Positions 1 to 8,280 of a stretch of DNA of 64,000 bases are shown here, in pieces. The DNA is from Nocardioides luteus. Its GTDB lineage: Bacteria > Actinomycetota > Actinomycetes > Propionibacteriales > Nocardioidaceae. Position 1 is the stretch's first letter. Every line of letters begins with the position of its first letter. The translations under genes were made by a program, and so were the position numbers. The notes beneath the pieces are model-generated. The model saw nothing but the letters and a program-made list of their open reading frames with translations, searched no databases and was not told the DNA's origin. The DNA lies in contig NZ_JZDQ02000014.1 in the NCBI RefSeq assembly GCF_000960475.2, positions 62,001 to 126,000 on the forward strand, given 5' to 3'.

Positions 1-530
1 CACCCGTAGGTGGTCAGCTCCAGACGGACCAGGTCGTCACCGGACCCCCTGAGCAGAACGGCCTCCATCCGGCTCGGCTCGACCTCATCGGAGCCTTCGA
101 CGAGACCCTCTGACCTGACCCGCCAGCCGATCGTCTCGAGGCGATCGACCAGGTGCCCGAACTCCGAGCGCGCCACCTTGCCGGGCCCGTTCTCGGCGGC
201 AGCAGGGTCATACGGCCCGTCCCAGTAGATGCCTGCCTCCGGTTGATGAACCGTCTGTACCGAGTCGTCATAGAGGCAACCGAGGACTCCGGAATCCTCG
301 GTGAGCGTGGTGCCCACCGGCGCCTGAACCGCCATCACCTGGTCAGACCACGGCTCCAGGTCCTTCATCACCTGCTTCTCCACGGCCTGATCGACCAGAT
401 ACTCCCTCGGCGCGATCAGCCACGAGATCGCAGCCACTGCTCCCACCATCAACGCGCAGTAGGCGACCCCGACGACAACGACGACGATTACGACGCTCCG
501 GACAGTCACGAGGACAACTTCATCGGCCAC
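1..530 (-). CDS. membrane-anchored hypothetical protein, partial (3' end beyond window)
   Basis: An open frame on the minus strand runs from a GTG at 528-530 out of the left edge and gives about 176 residues. The first 35-40 residues are very hydrophobic (a run of Val, Ile, Leu and Ala ending in SWLIAPREYLVDQ), which reads as one N-terminal membrane anchor. The rest is soluble and acidic, with no motif I recognise. A purine-rich GGGGGA directly abuts the GTG, so the exact start is unsure; no ATG lies upstream in frame. It is divergent from ku. Function unknown; the frame itself is convincing because it stays open with sensible composition. Confidence 0.6.
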   Translation of the reverse strand, partial: MADEVVLVTVRSVVIVVVVVGVAYCALMVGAVAAISWLIAPREYLVDQAVEKQVMKDLEPWSDQVMAVQAPVGTTLTEDSGVLGCLYDDSVQTVHQPEAGIYWDGPYDPAAAENGPGKVARSEFGHLVDRLETIGWRVRSEGLVEGSDEVEPSRMEAVLLRGSGDDLVRLELTTYG

Positions 531-729
531 TCCCCCGCATGTGCGCGGAAGTGGCAGAGCATTTCGTCGATGACGACGTCAGATCCGCACATGTGCACCG
601 TTCTCGCGACCTTCAACCGGATCGTGCCCGTCGCGGGGCAGCGGCCTCGTCCCGGGGGAATGATCTTCCCCAAATTCGGATACCGGCAGATACTGGCTTA
701 TCAGATGCCATTTGATGAGGGGATTCACG

Positions 730-1575
730 ATGCGTGCGATCTGGAAGGGCGCGGTCTCGTTCGGGCTGGTCAGCGTGCCCGTGAAGCTCTACTCGGCCAC
801 GGAGTCCCACGACGTCTCGTTCCGTCAGGTGCACAAGGCCGACGGCGGCCGGATCCGCTATCAGCGGATCTGCTCGATCGACGGCGAGGAGGTGCCCTAC
901 TCCGAGATCGCGAAGGGCTACGAGACCGAGGACGGCGAGATGGTCGTGCTCACCGACGACGACTTCGCCAACCTGCCGACGACCTCCTCGCGCGAGATCG
1001 CGGTGGAGAAGTTCGTGCCGAGCGACCAGATCGACCCGATGCTCTTCGAGAAGAGCTACTACCTCGAGCCGGAGAACACCGGGATCAAGCCCTACGCCCT
1101 GCTGCGCCAGGCGCTGCTCGAGGCCGATCGGGTCGCCCTGGTCACCGTCGCGCTGCGCCAGCGCACCACGGTCGCGGCGCTGCGCGTGCGGCCGACCGAG
1201 AACGGTGACGTGATCGTCCTGCAGACGATGATGTGGCCCGACGAGATCCGCGTGCCCGACTTCAAGGTCGAGGCCGGCGAGATCAAGGACTCCGAGATCA
1301 AGATGGCCAACATGCTCGTCGAGACGCTCGCGGGCGACTTCCATCCGGAGGAGTTCTCCGACGACTACGCCGACGCCGTCGAGGAGATGGTGAAGGCCAA
1401 GATCGAGGGTGGCGAGGTCGAGCGGACGCCCACCTCCACGAAGACCTCCGGCGAGGTCGTCGACCTGCTCGCCGCCCTGCAGCGCTCCGTCGCCGCGGCG
1501 AAGAAGTCGCGCGGCGAGGAGGTCCCCGAGGAGGCCGAGGAGAAGAAGCCGAAGAAGAAGTCCAAGGCGTCCTAG
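730..1575 (+). CDS. ku: Ku DNA end-binding protein (bacterial NHEJ)
   Basis: This encodes a 281-residue bacterial Ku, a homodimeric ring that binds double-strand DNA ends and recruits LigD for non-homologous end joining. The start MRAIWKGAVSFGLVSVPVKL is the hallmark of the family, and the Ku core fills roughly residues 1-200. The tail from about 255 is Glu/Lys-rich and ends in KKPKKKSKAS, like the basic C-terminal extensions that contact DNA in other bacterial Ku proteins. The ATG at 730 is preferred over in-frame TTG and ATG codons at 712 and 715 because the family starts there and GAGGGG lies about 8 nt upstream. No ligD is visible in the window, so the partner must be elsewhere. Confidence 0.96.
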   Translation: MRAIWKGAVSFGLVSVPVKLYSATESHDVSFRQVHKADGGRIRYQRICSIDGEEVPYSEIAKGYETEDGEMVVLTDDDFANLPTTSSREIAVEKFVPSDQIDPMLFEKSYYLEPENTGIKPYALLRQALLEADRVALVTVALRQRTTVAALRVRPTENGDVIVLQTMMWPDEIRVPDFKVEAGEIKDSEIKMANMLVETLAGDFHPEEFSDDYADAVEEMVKAKIEGGEVERTPTSTKTSGEVVDLLAALQRSVAAAKKSRGEEVPEEAEEKKPKKKSKAS

Positions 1576-1634
1576 GCGACCGGAGCGAGGACGACGGCCG
1601 CTGCGACACGTACGGAAATATTCTGGTGCGGCCG

Positions 1635-1661
1635 TGTCGAAAGCGGCAGGCTCTTCTCGAC
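1635..1661 (+). promoter_or_regulatory. putative ECF42 promoter upstream of the YCII/sigma operon
   Basis: TGTCGA at 1635-1640 is followed after exactly 17 nt by CGAC at 1658-1661. TGTCGA in the -35 region with CGA(C/T) in the -10 region is the motif reported for ECF42 sigma factors. The same arrangement and spacing recur at 3312-3338. It lies about 50 nt upstream of the YCII start, which suggests autoregulation of the operon. Confidence 0.6.
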
Positions 1662-1713
1662 GCGTAGGCGACGACGCGCAACGGACGCGCCGCCGACCCG
1701 CTAGGAGAAGCAG

Positions 1714-2073
1714 ATGCGCTACATGATGTTCGTGAAGATGGCCCCCGACGCCGGACCGCCCCCGGCGGCCCTGATCGAGGCGGTGGAGGCCGAGATCAAG
1801 CAGCAGTACGCCGACGGCATCCTGCTCGACGCCGACGGGCTCGGTCCCGCCGTGGAGATCCGGCTGACCGCCGGCGAGGTGACCCACATCGATGGGCCCT
1901 TCGCCGAGGCGAAGGAGGTCGCGGGCGGGTTCTCGCTCTTCGAGGTCCGCTCGCAGGACGAGGCGATCGAGCTCGGGCGCCGGATGATCCAGCTCCACGA
2001 GGAGCTCTGGCCCGGCCAGGACGTGGCCGTGGAGATGCGGCCGCTGTTCGGGCCGCCGACGCCGGCTGAATGA
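1714..2073 (+). CDS. YCII/DGPF-domain protein
   Basis: This is a 119-residue YCII-related protein with the DGPF motif (IDGPFAEAKEVAGGFSLFEV, roughly residues 50-69). DGPF proteins are the usual genomic partners of ECF42 sigma factors. Their fold is ferredoxin-like and their biochemical role is not settled. An AGGAGA sits just upstream of the ATG. The stop overlaps the next start as ATGA, so this gene and the sigma factor should be translationally coupled. A TGTCGA-N17-CGAC motif upstream suggests the pair is transcribed by its own sigma factor. The family call is sure; the function is not known. Confidence 0.9.
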   Translation: MRYMMFVKMAPDAGPPPAALIEAVEAEIKQQYADGILLDADGLGPAVEIRLTAGEVTHIDGPFAEAKEVAGGFSLFEVRSQDEAIELGRRMIQLHEELWPGQDVAVEMRPLFGPPTPAE

Positions 2074-3374
2074 CCTCGACGACCGAAGACGCGATCGTCG
2101 CGGTCTGGCGCAACGAGTCCGTACGTCTCCTCGCCGGCCTGGCGCGGATGACGCACGACCTCGACCTGGCCGAGGACCTCGCTCAAGATGCCCTCGTCGC
2201 GGCCCTGGAGCAGTGGCCGCACGAGGGCATCCCTCGCAACCCCGGAGCATGGCTGATGTCGATCGCGAAGCGGCGCGCGATCGACGGGTTCCGCCGCGAC
2301 GAGGTGCTGCGCCGCAAGGTCGCGCTGCTCGGACACGAACTGGAGGAGGGTGAGATGCCTGACCTGGCTGCCGCGGTCGATCACATCGAGGACGATGTGC
2401 TCCGACTGATGTTCCTCTCCTGCCATCCGACGCTCGCCCCCGACTCCCGCACGGTGCTGACGCTGCGGCTCGTGGGCGGGCTGACGACCGCCGAGATCGC
2501 CCGGGCCTACTTCGCCAAGGAGTCGGCCGTCGGGCAGCGGATCTCGCGGGCCAAGCGCACCCTGGCCGAGGTCGGGGCGTCGTTCGAGCTTCCCGTGGGC
2601 GAGGAGCGGGCAGCTCGGATGCGCGAGGTGATGCAGACGATCTATCTGGTCTTCAACGAGGGCTACGCGGCGACCTCGGGACCGTCGTGGACCCGCCCCG
2701 AGCTGTGCCTGGAGGCGATGCGGCTGGCCCGGATGCTGGCCGCGCAGGCCCCGGGCGACCCCGAGGCGCAGGCCCTGCAGGGGCTGCTGGAGATCCAGGG
2801 ATCGCGGCTCGCGGCCCGGGCCGACGCCGACGGTCACCCGGTGCTGCTCGAGGACCAGGACCGGACCCGTTGGGACCAGCTGCTGCTCCGACGCGGTCTG
2901 GCCGCGGTCGATCGCGCCACCGCGCTGGCCTCCTCCGGCACTCCCGGCGGGAGCTATCTGGTGCAGGCGATGATCGCCGCCTGCCACGGTCGTGCCCGGC
3001 GGGCCGAGGACACCGACTGGGCCGAGATCGCGCGCCTCTACGACATGCTCGCCTCCGGGGTGCCGGGGCCGGTGATCGAGGTCAACCGGGCCGTCGCGCA
3101 CGGGCGTGCCTTCGGTCCCGACGCCGGGCTGGCGATCCTCACGGCCATCCCCGAGGGCGCGCTGCCCGGGTCGCACCTGCGTGCCGGCGTACGGGGTGAC
3201 CTGCTGGAGCGCGCCGGCCGACACCTCGAGGCCGCGGCAGCGTTCGACGAGGCGGCCTCGCTGACCGGCAACGCCGGGGAACGTGAGCTTCTCGAGAAAC
3301 GTGCGGCCGCGTGTCGAAGAGCCGAGGCCTCGTCCGACGCGTCAGTATCTCGACGACCACCGCGACAGAAGTGA
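2070..3374 (+). CDS. ECF42-type RNA polymerase sigma factor with long C-terminal extension
   Basis: This 434-residue sigma factor has region 2 at about residues 10-80 (LAEDLAQDALVAALEQWP, then GAWLMSIAKRRAIDGFRRD) and region 4 at about 110-170 (LTTAEIARAYFAKESAVGQR). A C-terminal extension of some 240 residues includes VFNEGYAAT. The length and the TPR-like, DUF6596-type extension fit group ECF42, whose extension replaces a classical anti-sigma factor as the control element. It overlaps the upstream YCII gene by 4 nt (ATGA) and the downstream hydrolase by 4 nt (GTGA). No anti-sigma gene is adjacent, as expected for this group. Confidence 0.92.
   Translation: MTSTTEDAIVAVWRNESVRLLAGLARMTHDLDLAEDLAQDALVAALEQWPHEGIPRNPGAWLMSIAKRRAIDGFRRDEVLRRKVALLGHELEEGEMPDLAAAVDHIEDDVLRLMFLSCHPTLAPDSRTVLTLRLVGGLTTAEIARAYFAKESAVGQRISRAKRTLAEVGASFELPVGEERAARMREVMQTIYLVFNEGYAATSGPSWTRPELCLEAMRLARMLAAQAPGDPEAQALQGLLEIQGSRLAARADADGHPVLLEDQDRTRWDQLLLRRGLAAVDRATALASSGTPGGSYLVQAMIAACHGRARRAEDTDWAEIARLYDMLASGVPGPVIEVNRAVAHGRAFGPDAGLAILTAIPEGALPGSHLRAGVRGDLLERAGRHLEAAAAFDEAASLTGNAGERELLEKRAAACRRAEASSDASVSRRPPRQK
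3312..3338 (+). promoter_or_regulatory. second putative ECF42 promoter, inside the 3' end of the sigma gene
   Basis: TGTCGA at 3312-3317 is followed after 17 nt by CGAC at 3335-3338, matching the motif and spacing at 1635-1661. The flanks are alike too (GTGCGGCCG just before, CGACGCGT at the -10). It lies about 30-45 nt before the hydrolase start, so that gene may have its own sigma-dependent promoter within the operon. Confidence 0.55.
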
Positions 3375-4198
3375 GCGACACGATGACCAAGACCACCACC
3401 TCCGCCGACGGCACCACGATCGCCTACGACGTCACCGGCAGCGGCCCTGCGCTGATCCTGGTCGACGGTGCGATGTGCTACCGCGACTTCGGGCCGTCGA
3501 AGGAGCTGGCCGACGCGCTCTCGGACCGCTTCACCGTCTACCGCTACGACCGCCGCGGCCGAGGCGACAGCAACATCGCCAAGCCCGCGGCCGCCGGCAC
3601 GACGGAGGCGGTCGAGCAGGAGGTCGCCGACCTCGGTGCGGTGATCGAGGCGGCCGGCGGGCACGCCCACCTGCTGGGCCAGAGCTCGGGCGCGTTCCTC
3701 GCGCTGGAGGCCGCGCGGGCCGGGCTGCCGATCGACAAGATCGTCGCCTACGAGGCTCCGCTCATCCTCGACGACACCCACCGTCCCAACGACGCCGACC
3801 TGGCCCAGCAGGTCGAGAAGCTGGTCGAGAAGGGCAAGCGGGCCGCCGCGGTCGAGCTCTTCCTGCGCACCGTCGGGATGCCGCTGGTCGCGGTCAAGAT
3901 CATGCGCCTGACCCCGGCCTTCAAGAAGCTCACCCCGGTCGCGCACACGCTGGCCTACGACCTCGGCATGTGCGTGCCGTTCCAGCAGGGAGTCCCCCTG
4001 CCGGGCGGCTACTTCAAGAACGTGTCGGTGCCCGTGCTGTCGGCGGCGGGCAGCAAGAGCCCGGCCTACATGACCAACGCTCAACAGGCGATCGCCAAGG
4101 CCGTCCCGGACGGCCGCTACGTCGTCCTCGACGGGCAGAACCACATGGTCAAGGCGTCGGCCCTGGCGCCGGTCGCGGCGGAGTTCTTCACCGCCTGA
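3371..4198 (+). CDS. alpha/beta hydrolase
   Basis: A 275-residue alpha/beta hydrolase. The nucleophile elbow is GQSSG (about residue 100 of the product), an RYDRRGRGDS stretch follows the second strand as in the epoxide-hydrolase-like branch, and GQNHMVKASAL near the end supplies the catalytic His. I chose the GTG at 3371 because it makes a GTGA overlap with the sigma-factor stop; the ATG at 3383 is the alternative. A putative ECF42 promoter lies immediately upstream inside the sigma gene, so this may be an effector gene of that sigma factor. The substrate cannot be told from sequence. Confidence 0.85.
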   Translation: MSDTMTKTTTSADGTTIAYDVTGSGPALILVDGAMCYRDFGPSKELADALSDRFTVYRYDRRGRGDSNIAKPAAAGTTEAVEQEVADLGAVIEAAGGHAHLLGQSSGAFLALEAARAGLPIDKIVAYEAPLILDDTHRPNDADLAQQVEKLVEKGKRAAAVELFLRTVGMPLVAVKIMRLTPAFKKLTPVAHTLAYDLGMCVPFQQGVPLPGGYFKNVSVPVLSAAGSKSPAYMTNAQQAIAKAVPDGRYVVLDGQNHMVKASALAPVAAEFFTA

Positions 4199-4202
4199 CC
4201 TC

Positions 4203-4334
4203 CGCCGAGTCGGCGCATCCTGACCTGATCCAGCGCCGAGCCGGCTCGTCATGACGCGCCGACTCGGCAGGATGATCGGTCACGATGCGCCGACTCGACG
4301 GGATGTCTTGTCACGACGCGCCGAGTCGACGGAA
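4203..4334. repeat. palindromic intergenic repeats, family A (31-nt period), locus 1
   Basis: Downstream of the hydrolase stop the motif CGCCGAGTCGGC and close variants occur five times in mixed orientation. The first two copies begin 31 nt apart (4204 and 4235). The same family appears at about 8126-8276 and 39068-39160. It may act as a terminator or REP-like element. The gap holds no ORF that I believe. Confidence 0.7.
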
Positions 4335-4358
4335 AATCGGGTCATCTAGGCTCGGAGC

Positions 4359-4991
4359 ATGGCGCAACTGTGGGACATCTCACCACCCGTACACGCGGCC
4401 TCGCCGGTCTTCCCCGGCGACCACGCGACCGAGGTCGGCTGGACGTTCCGGATCGGACCGGGCTGCCCGGTCAACGTCGCCGAGTTCTCGGTGTCGGCCC
4501 ACGTCGGCGCGCATGCGGACGCGCCGCTGCACTTCACCGACGGCGGCACCCCGGCCGGCGAGATGCCGCTGGAGCCGTTCCTCGGTCCGTGCCGGGTGAT
4601 CGACGTGTCCGGGGTGCGCCCGCTGGTCACCGTCGACCACGTCGACGTCACCGACCTGCCGCCGCGCGTGCTCTTCCGGACGTACGCCACCCAGCCGACG
4701 ACGTGGGACGACGACTTCTGCGCCATCGACCCTGCGCTGATCGAGCTCCTGGCCGCGCACGGGGTCCGGCTGGTCGGCACCGACGCTGCCAGCCTCGACC
4801 CGTCCACCTCCAAGGATCTGCCGGCACACTTCGCGACCCACCGTCACGACGTACGCATCCTGGAGAACCTGCTGCTCGACGAGGTGCCCGCGGGCGACTA
4901 CGAGCTGATCGCCCTCCCCCTCAAGCTCACCACCGCCGACGCCGCGCCCGTACGGGCCGTGCTGAGGCCGATCAAGGAGATCAACGCATGA
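4359..4991 (+). CDS. kynB: kynurenine formamidase (arylformamidase)
   Basis: This hydrolyses N-formylkynurenine to kynurenine and formate, the second step of tryptophan degradation. The 210-residue protein carries the cyclase-family metal site [12 protein letters not shown] (His48, His52, Asp54), typical of the KynB metal-dependent enzymes. It heads a three-gene operon and its stop overlaps the kynU start as ATGA. The gene order kynB-kynU-kynA differs from the order of the reactions. Only a weak GGAG lies just before the ATG, so initiation may be near-leaderless. A role in the kynurenine pathway is secure from the neighbours. Confidence 0.93.
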   Translation: MAQLWDISPPVHAASPVFPGDHATEVGWTFRIGPGCPVNVAEFSVSAHVGAHADAPLHFTDGGTPAGEMPLEPFLGPCRVIDVSGVRPLVTVDHVDVTDLPPRVLFRTYATQPTTWDDDFCAIDPALIELLAAHGVRLVGTDAASLDPSTSKDLPAHFATHRHDVRILENLLLDEVPAGDYELIALPLKLTTADAAPVRAVLRPIKEINA

Positions 4992-6244
4992 ACCGCGACG
5001 ACGCCGTCGCTCTCGACCAGGCCGACCCGCTGGCCCCGCTGCGGGACCTCTTCGACCTGCCGGAGGGGACGATCTACCTCGACGGCAACTCGCTCGGGGC
5101 GCTCCCCCGCGCCACCGCCGGCCGGGTGGCCGAGGTGGTCACCCAGGAGTGGGGCCAGGGGCTGATCGAGTCGTGGAACACCGCCTCCTGGATCACCCTG
5201 CCCCAGCGCGTCGGCGACAAGATCGCCCGGATCATCGGGGCGGGCGACGGCGAGGTCGTGGTCGCCGACTCGACCTCGCTCAACGTCTACAAGGTGCTCG
5301 CCTCGGCCCTCTCGATCGCCGCTGCCGACTCCCCCGGCCGCCGGATCGTGGTCAGCGAGCGCAGCAACTTCCCGACCGACCTCTACATCGCCTCCTCGCT
5401 GTGCCGCGACCGCGGCTACGAGCTGGTGCTGGTCGACTCCCCGTCCGAGATCGAGGGGCTGCTGGATCGGACCGCCGTGCTGATGTTGACCGAGGTCAAC
5501 TACCGCACCGGGTTCCTGCACGACATGGCCGCGGTGACGGCCGGCGCCCACGAGCACGGTGTGCTGGCGGTCTGGGACCTGTGCCACTCCGCAGGCGCGG
5601 TGCCCGTCGACCTTCGTGGCGCCGATGCCGACTTCGCGATCGGCTGTGGCTACAAGTTCCTCAACGGCGGCCCCGGCTCGCCGGCGTTCCTGTGGGTCAA
5701 CCCGCGCCACGTCGACCGGTTCGAGCAGCCGCTGTCGGGCTGGATGGGGCACGCGGCGCCCTTCGAGATGTCGCCGGGCTACCGGCCGGCCGAGGGAGTC
5801 TCGCGCTATCTGTCCGGCACCCCGGCCGTCATCGGCATCTCCGCCCTGGAGTGCGGGGTCGACACGCTGCTGGCGTCCGAGGCGTACGGCGGGATCGAGG
5901 CGCTCCGGGAGAAGTCGCTCGCGCTGACCCGGCTCTTCGCCGACCTCGTCGCCTCCCGGCTTCCCGGGTTCACGATCGAGTCGCCGCTCGACGACGCCCG
6001 GCGCGGCAGCCAGCTGTCGCTCAGCTTCGGCGAGGACGGTGCGTACGCGATCGTGCAGGCGCTCATCGAACGCGGTGTCGTGGGCGACTTCCGCGCAGGA
6101 GAGCCGGACATCCTGCGCTTCGGCGTCACCCCGCTCTACACCCGCTATGTCGACGTGTGGGATGCCGTCGACCACCTGGTCTCGGTGATGGACGACGACG
6201 AATGGCGCGACGAGCGCTTCTGGACCCGAGGAGCAGTGACATGA
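4988..6244 (+). CDS. kynU: kynureninase
   Basis: A PLP enzyme of 418 residues that cleaves kynurenine to anthranilate and alanine. The fold-type I features are present: [11 protein letters not shown] at residues 30-40 and the PLP-binding lysine in [11 protein letters not shown] (Lys223). An Asp in the [16 protein letters not shown] segment (about residues 194-209) would contact the pyridine nitrogen. It overlaps kynB upstream and kynA downstream by 4 nt each (ATGA both times), so the three proteins are probably made in step. No kyn regulator is adjacent. Anthranilate could feed tryptophan synthesis or further catabolism; no downstream genes here decide between these. Confidence 0.96.
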   Translation: MNRDDAVALDQADPLAPLRDLFDLPEGTIYLDGNSLGALPRATAGRVAEVVTQEWGQGLIESWNTASWITLPQRVGDKIARIIGAGDGEVVVADSTSLNVYKVLASALSIAAADSPGRRIVVSERSNFPTDLYIASSLCRDRGYELVLVDSPSEIEGLLDRTAVLMLTEVNYRTGFLHDMAAVTAGAHEHGVLAVWDLCHSAGAVPVDLRGADADFAIGCGYKFLNGGPGSPAFLWVNPRHVDRFEQPLSGWMGHAAPFEMSPGYRPAEGVSRYLSGTPAVIGISALECGVDTLLASEAYGGIEALREKSLALTRLFADLVASRLPGFTIESPLDDARRGSQLSLSFGEDGAYAIVQALIERGVVGDFRAGEPDILRFGVTPLYTRYVDVWDAVDHLVSVMDDDEWRDERFWTRGAVT

Positions 6245-7041
6245 GCACCACGCACGATCTTCCGATGGACTACTCCGACTACCTCCACCTGCCGGAGGTG
6301 CTCGGCGCGCAGCACCCGCTCTCGGGCGACCACAACGAGATGCTCTTCATCGTGCAGCACCAGGCGATGGAGCTGTGGATGCGGCTCGCGCTGCACGAGC
6401 TGACCGAGGCGCAGCGGCTGCTCGCCGAGGACGCCGTACGTCCCGCGTTCAAGGGCCTGGCCCGGGTCTCCCGGATCATGGAGCAGCTCGTGCACGCCTG
6501 GGACGTCCTCTCGACGCTGACCCCGACCGAGTACGACAAGTTCCGCCCCTACCTGGCCACCGGCTCGGGCTTCCAGTCGTGGCAGTACCGCTGCATCGAG
6601 TTCGCCCTCGGCAACAAGGCCGCCTACACGCTCCGGGTGCACGAGGGACGGCCGCACGAGCAGGACGTGCTGGCTGCGTACGGGCGTCCGTCGCTCTACG
6701 ACGAGTCGCTGCGGCTGCTGGCCCGGCGCGGCTTCGACATCCCGGCCGACCATCTCGACCGGGACTGGAAGCAGGAGTACGCCGCCTCCGAGGCCGTCGA
6801 GGCCGCCTGGGGCGAGGTCTACCGCGACCCCGAGAAGCACTGGGACCTCTACGAGCTCGGCGAGGAGCTCACCGACCTGGAGACCGCCTTCCGGGTCTGG
6901 CGGTTCCGGCACGTGACCACCGTCGAGCGGATCATCGGCTTCAAGCCCGGCACCGGCGGGACCTCGGGGGTCTCCTACCTGCGCAAGCAGCTCGACATCA
7001 TCCTGTTCCCCGAGCTGTGGGCGATGCGTACGGGGCTGTGA
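6241..7041 (+). CDS. kynA: tryptophan 2,3-dioxygenase
   Basis: A haem enzyme of 266 residues that opens the indole ring of L-tryptophan with O2 to give N-formylkynurenine, the first step of the pathway. Family signatures are [18 protein letters not shown] near residues 30-47, the substrate-loop sequence [11 protein letters not shown] near the C-terminus and the terminal FPELW. The length is normal for bacterial enzymes. It is the last gene of the kynBUA operon and overlaps kynU by 4 nt. Downstream lies a palindromic terminator-like region and a convergent gene. Confidence 0.96.
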   Translation: MSTTHDLPMDYSDYLHLPEVLGAQHPLSGDHNEMLFIVQHQAMELWMRLALHELTEAQRLLAEDAVRPAFKGLARVSRIMEQLVHAWDVLSTLTPTEYDKFRPYLATGSGFQSWQYRCIEFALGNKAAYTLRVHEGRPHEQDVLAAYGRPSLYDESLRLLARRGFDIPADHLDRDWKQEYAASEAVEAAWGEVYRDPEKHWDLYELGEELTDLETAFRVWRFRHVTTVERIIGFKPGTGGTSGVSYLRKQLDIILFPELWAMRTGL

Positions 7042-7052
7042 GTCGGGGTGGA

Positions 7053-7139
7053 TGCTCACCGAGGTAACTCGGCGAGCGCGCACTGCCCTCGCGGAACTCC
7101 ACGAGAGCAGTGACTGTTGACCGAGGTAACTCGGTCAGC
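7053..7139. terminator. palindrome array between convergent kynA and the folate-reductase-like gene
   Basis: The palindrome core ACCGAGGTAACTCGG occurs at 7058-7072 and again, extended by one T, at 7120-7135. Between them CACTGCCCTCG and CGAGAGCAGTG form a third inverted repeat. The array lies between two gene 3' ends and reads as a bidirectional terminator. It belongs to neither of the other repeat families. Confidence 0.6.
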
Positions 7140-7152
7140 ATCCCGCCCGCCC

Positions 7153-8073
7153 TCAGCGCTCCAGCTTGTCGCGGAGCCGTTCGGCGAGACGTACGGAGGC
7201 CTCGATCTCGACCTTGCGGATCGAGACGGACTCGATGTTGATGCCGAACGGCACGCCAAGCTGGCGGCAGAAGGACATCAGCTCGATCGCGGTCGCCTCG
7301 GCCTGCTCGAGCGAGGCGTCGAGGGTGTCGGTGGCGTGGCGCAGCTCGTTCTCGATCCAGCGCGGCACGTCGACGCCGAGCCAGCGGAGGAACTCCAGCG
7401 TCTTCATCGACCCGCACACCGAGAAGGTGAACACGATCGGCACCGGCTGCAGGCCGCGGGTCTCGCACTCGTAGCGGTAGTCGGAGACGAGGTTCTTGGC
7501 GGCGTTGACGTCGTAGACCACCTGGCTCACGAAGTAGGAGCAGCCCGCCTCCTGCTTGGCGATCAGCCGAAGGTGCTCGTCGCCCTTGGCCGTGTGCCGC
7601 TCGGGGATCGCGACGGCGCCGAGGAGCAGGTCGGGGTTGGTCTCCCGCCGGATCTCCTGGGCGCGGCGCAGGCTGGTGGCGACCCGCTTCTCGCCCGAGG
7701 AGGCACCGACGAAGACCGAGAGCGCCTTGGCCGGGTCCTGGGTCTTGACCCAGTCACGCAGCGTCGGCTCCTCGTACTTCCCGGTGGCGCGGTAGACCAC
7801 GGCCGGCACGTCGAGGCCGGCGAGGTTGCGCTCCAGGAACTCGGCGGGATCGAGGGTGCGTACGAACGGGAACGGCCGCTCCTCGGGATTGCGGTCGGAC
7901 TCGTCGTCGATGTCGTAGAGGATCAGCCCGTCGACCTCGAGCGGCCGGATCCGCTCGAGCGTGACCTCCGCGATCTGCTGCACCCGCTCCGGGTCCGTCG
8001 TCACCCGCGGCGGGGTGACCGCGAAAAGCAGAATCTCACCGGCACGGTCCCTGATGCGCTGCTGCAGATCCAC
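7153..8073 (-). CDS. methylenetetrahydrofolate reductase-like protein
   Basis: A 306-residue TIM-barrel protein that resembles the methylenetetrahydrofolate reductase superfamily. Segments such as DGLILYDIDDESDRN, LLLGAVAIPERH and AGCSYFVSQVVYDV fit the flavin-barrel family, in which the enzyme reduces methylene-THF to methyl-THF for methionine synthesis. It diverges from canonical MetF, so the substrate is uncertain and it could be a paralogue with another role. The start is GTG at 8071-8073 with no clear Shine-Dalgarno, possibly leaderless. It is convergent with kynA. Confidence 0.65.
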   Translation of the reverse strand: MDLQQRIRDRAGEILLFAVTPPRVTTDPERVQQIAEVTLERIRPLEVDGLILYDIDDESDRNPEERPFPFVRTLDPAEFLERNLAGLDVPAVVYRATGKYEEPTLRDWVKTQDPAKALSVFVGASSGEKRVATSLRRAQEIRRETNPDLLLGAVAIPERHTAKGDEHLRLIAKQEAGCSYFVSQVVYDVNAAKNLVSDYRYECETRGLQPVPIVFTFSVCGSMKTLEFLRWLGVDVPRWIENELRHATDTLDASLEQAEATAIELMSFCRQLGVPFGINIESVSIRKVEIEASVRLAERLRDKLER

Positions 8074-8125
8074 GGTCTCAACGCTAGCCGAGGGTGCGGT
8101 GACCCGGCGCGCCTGTCCAGCACAA

Positions 8126-8276
8126 CGCCGAGCCGGCGCAGATGTCCCAGCTCAGAACGCCGAGTCGGCGCATCTGCCCCAACGGCATGGGACAGATGCG
8201 CCGGCTGGGCCTGATCTTGCGGGACATCAGCGCCGACTCGGCGCGGATATCTGGGGCAGACGTGCCGAGTCGGCGT
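8126..8276. repeat. palindromic intergenic repeats, family A, locus 2
   Basis: The 207-nt gap between the CitE-like gene's stop and the next gene's start holds at least five copies of the GCCGAGTCGGC or GCCGAGCCGGC core in both orientations. The first two start 32 nt apart (8127 and 8159). The last copy abuts the stop codon of the CitE-like gene. Same family as at 4203 and 39068. No ORF is credible here. Confidence 0.7.
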
Positions 8277-8280
8277 CAGA

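Noticed and set aside
730..1575. Complete NHEJ operon with ligD
   Set aside because: No ligase gene adjoins ku on either side; the neighbours are unrelated.
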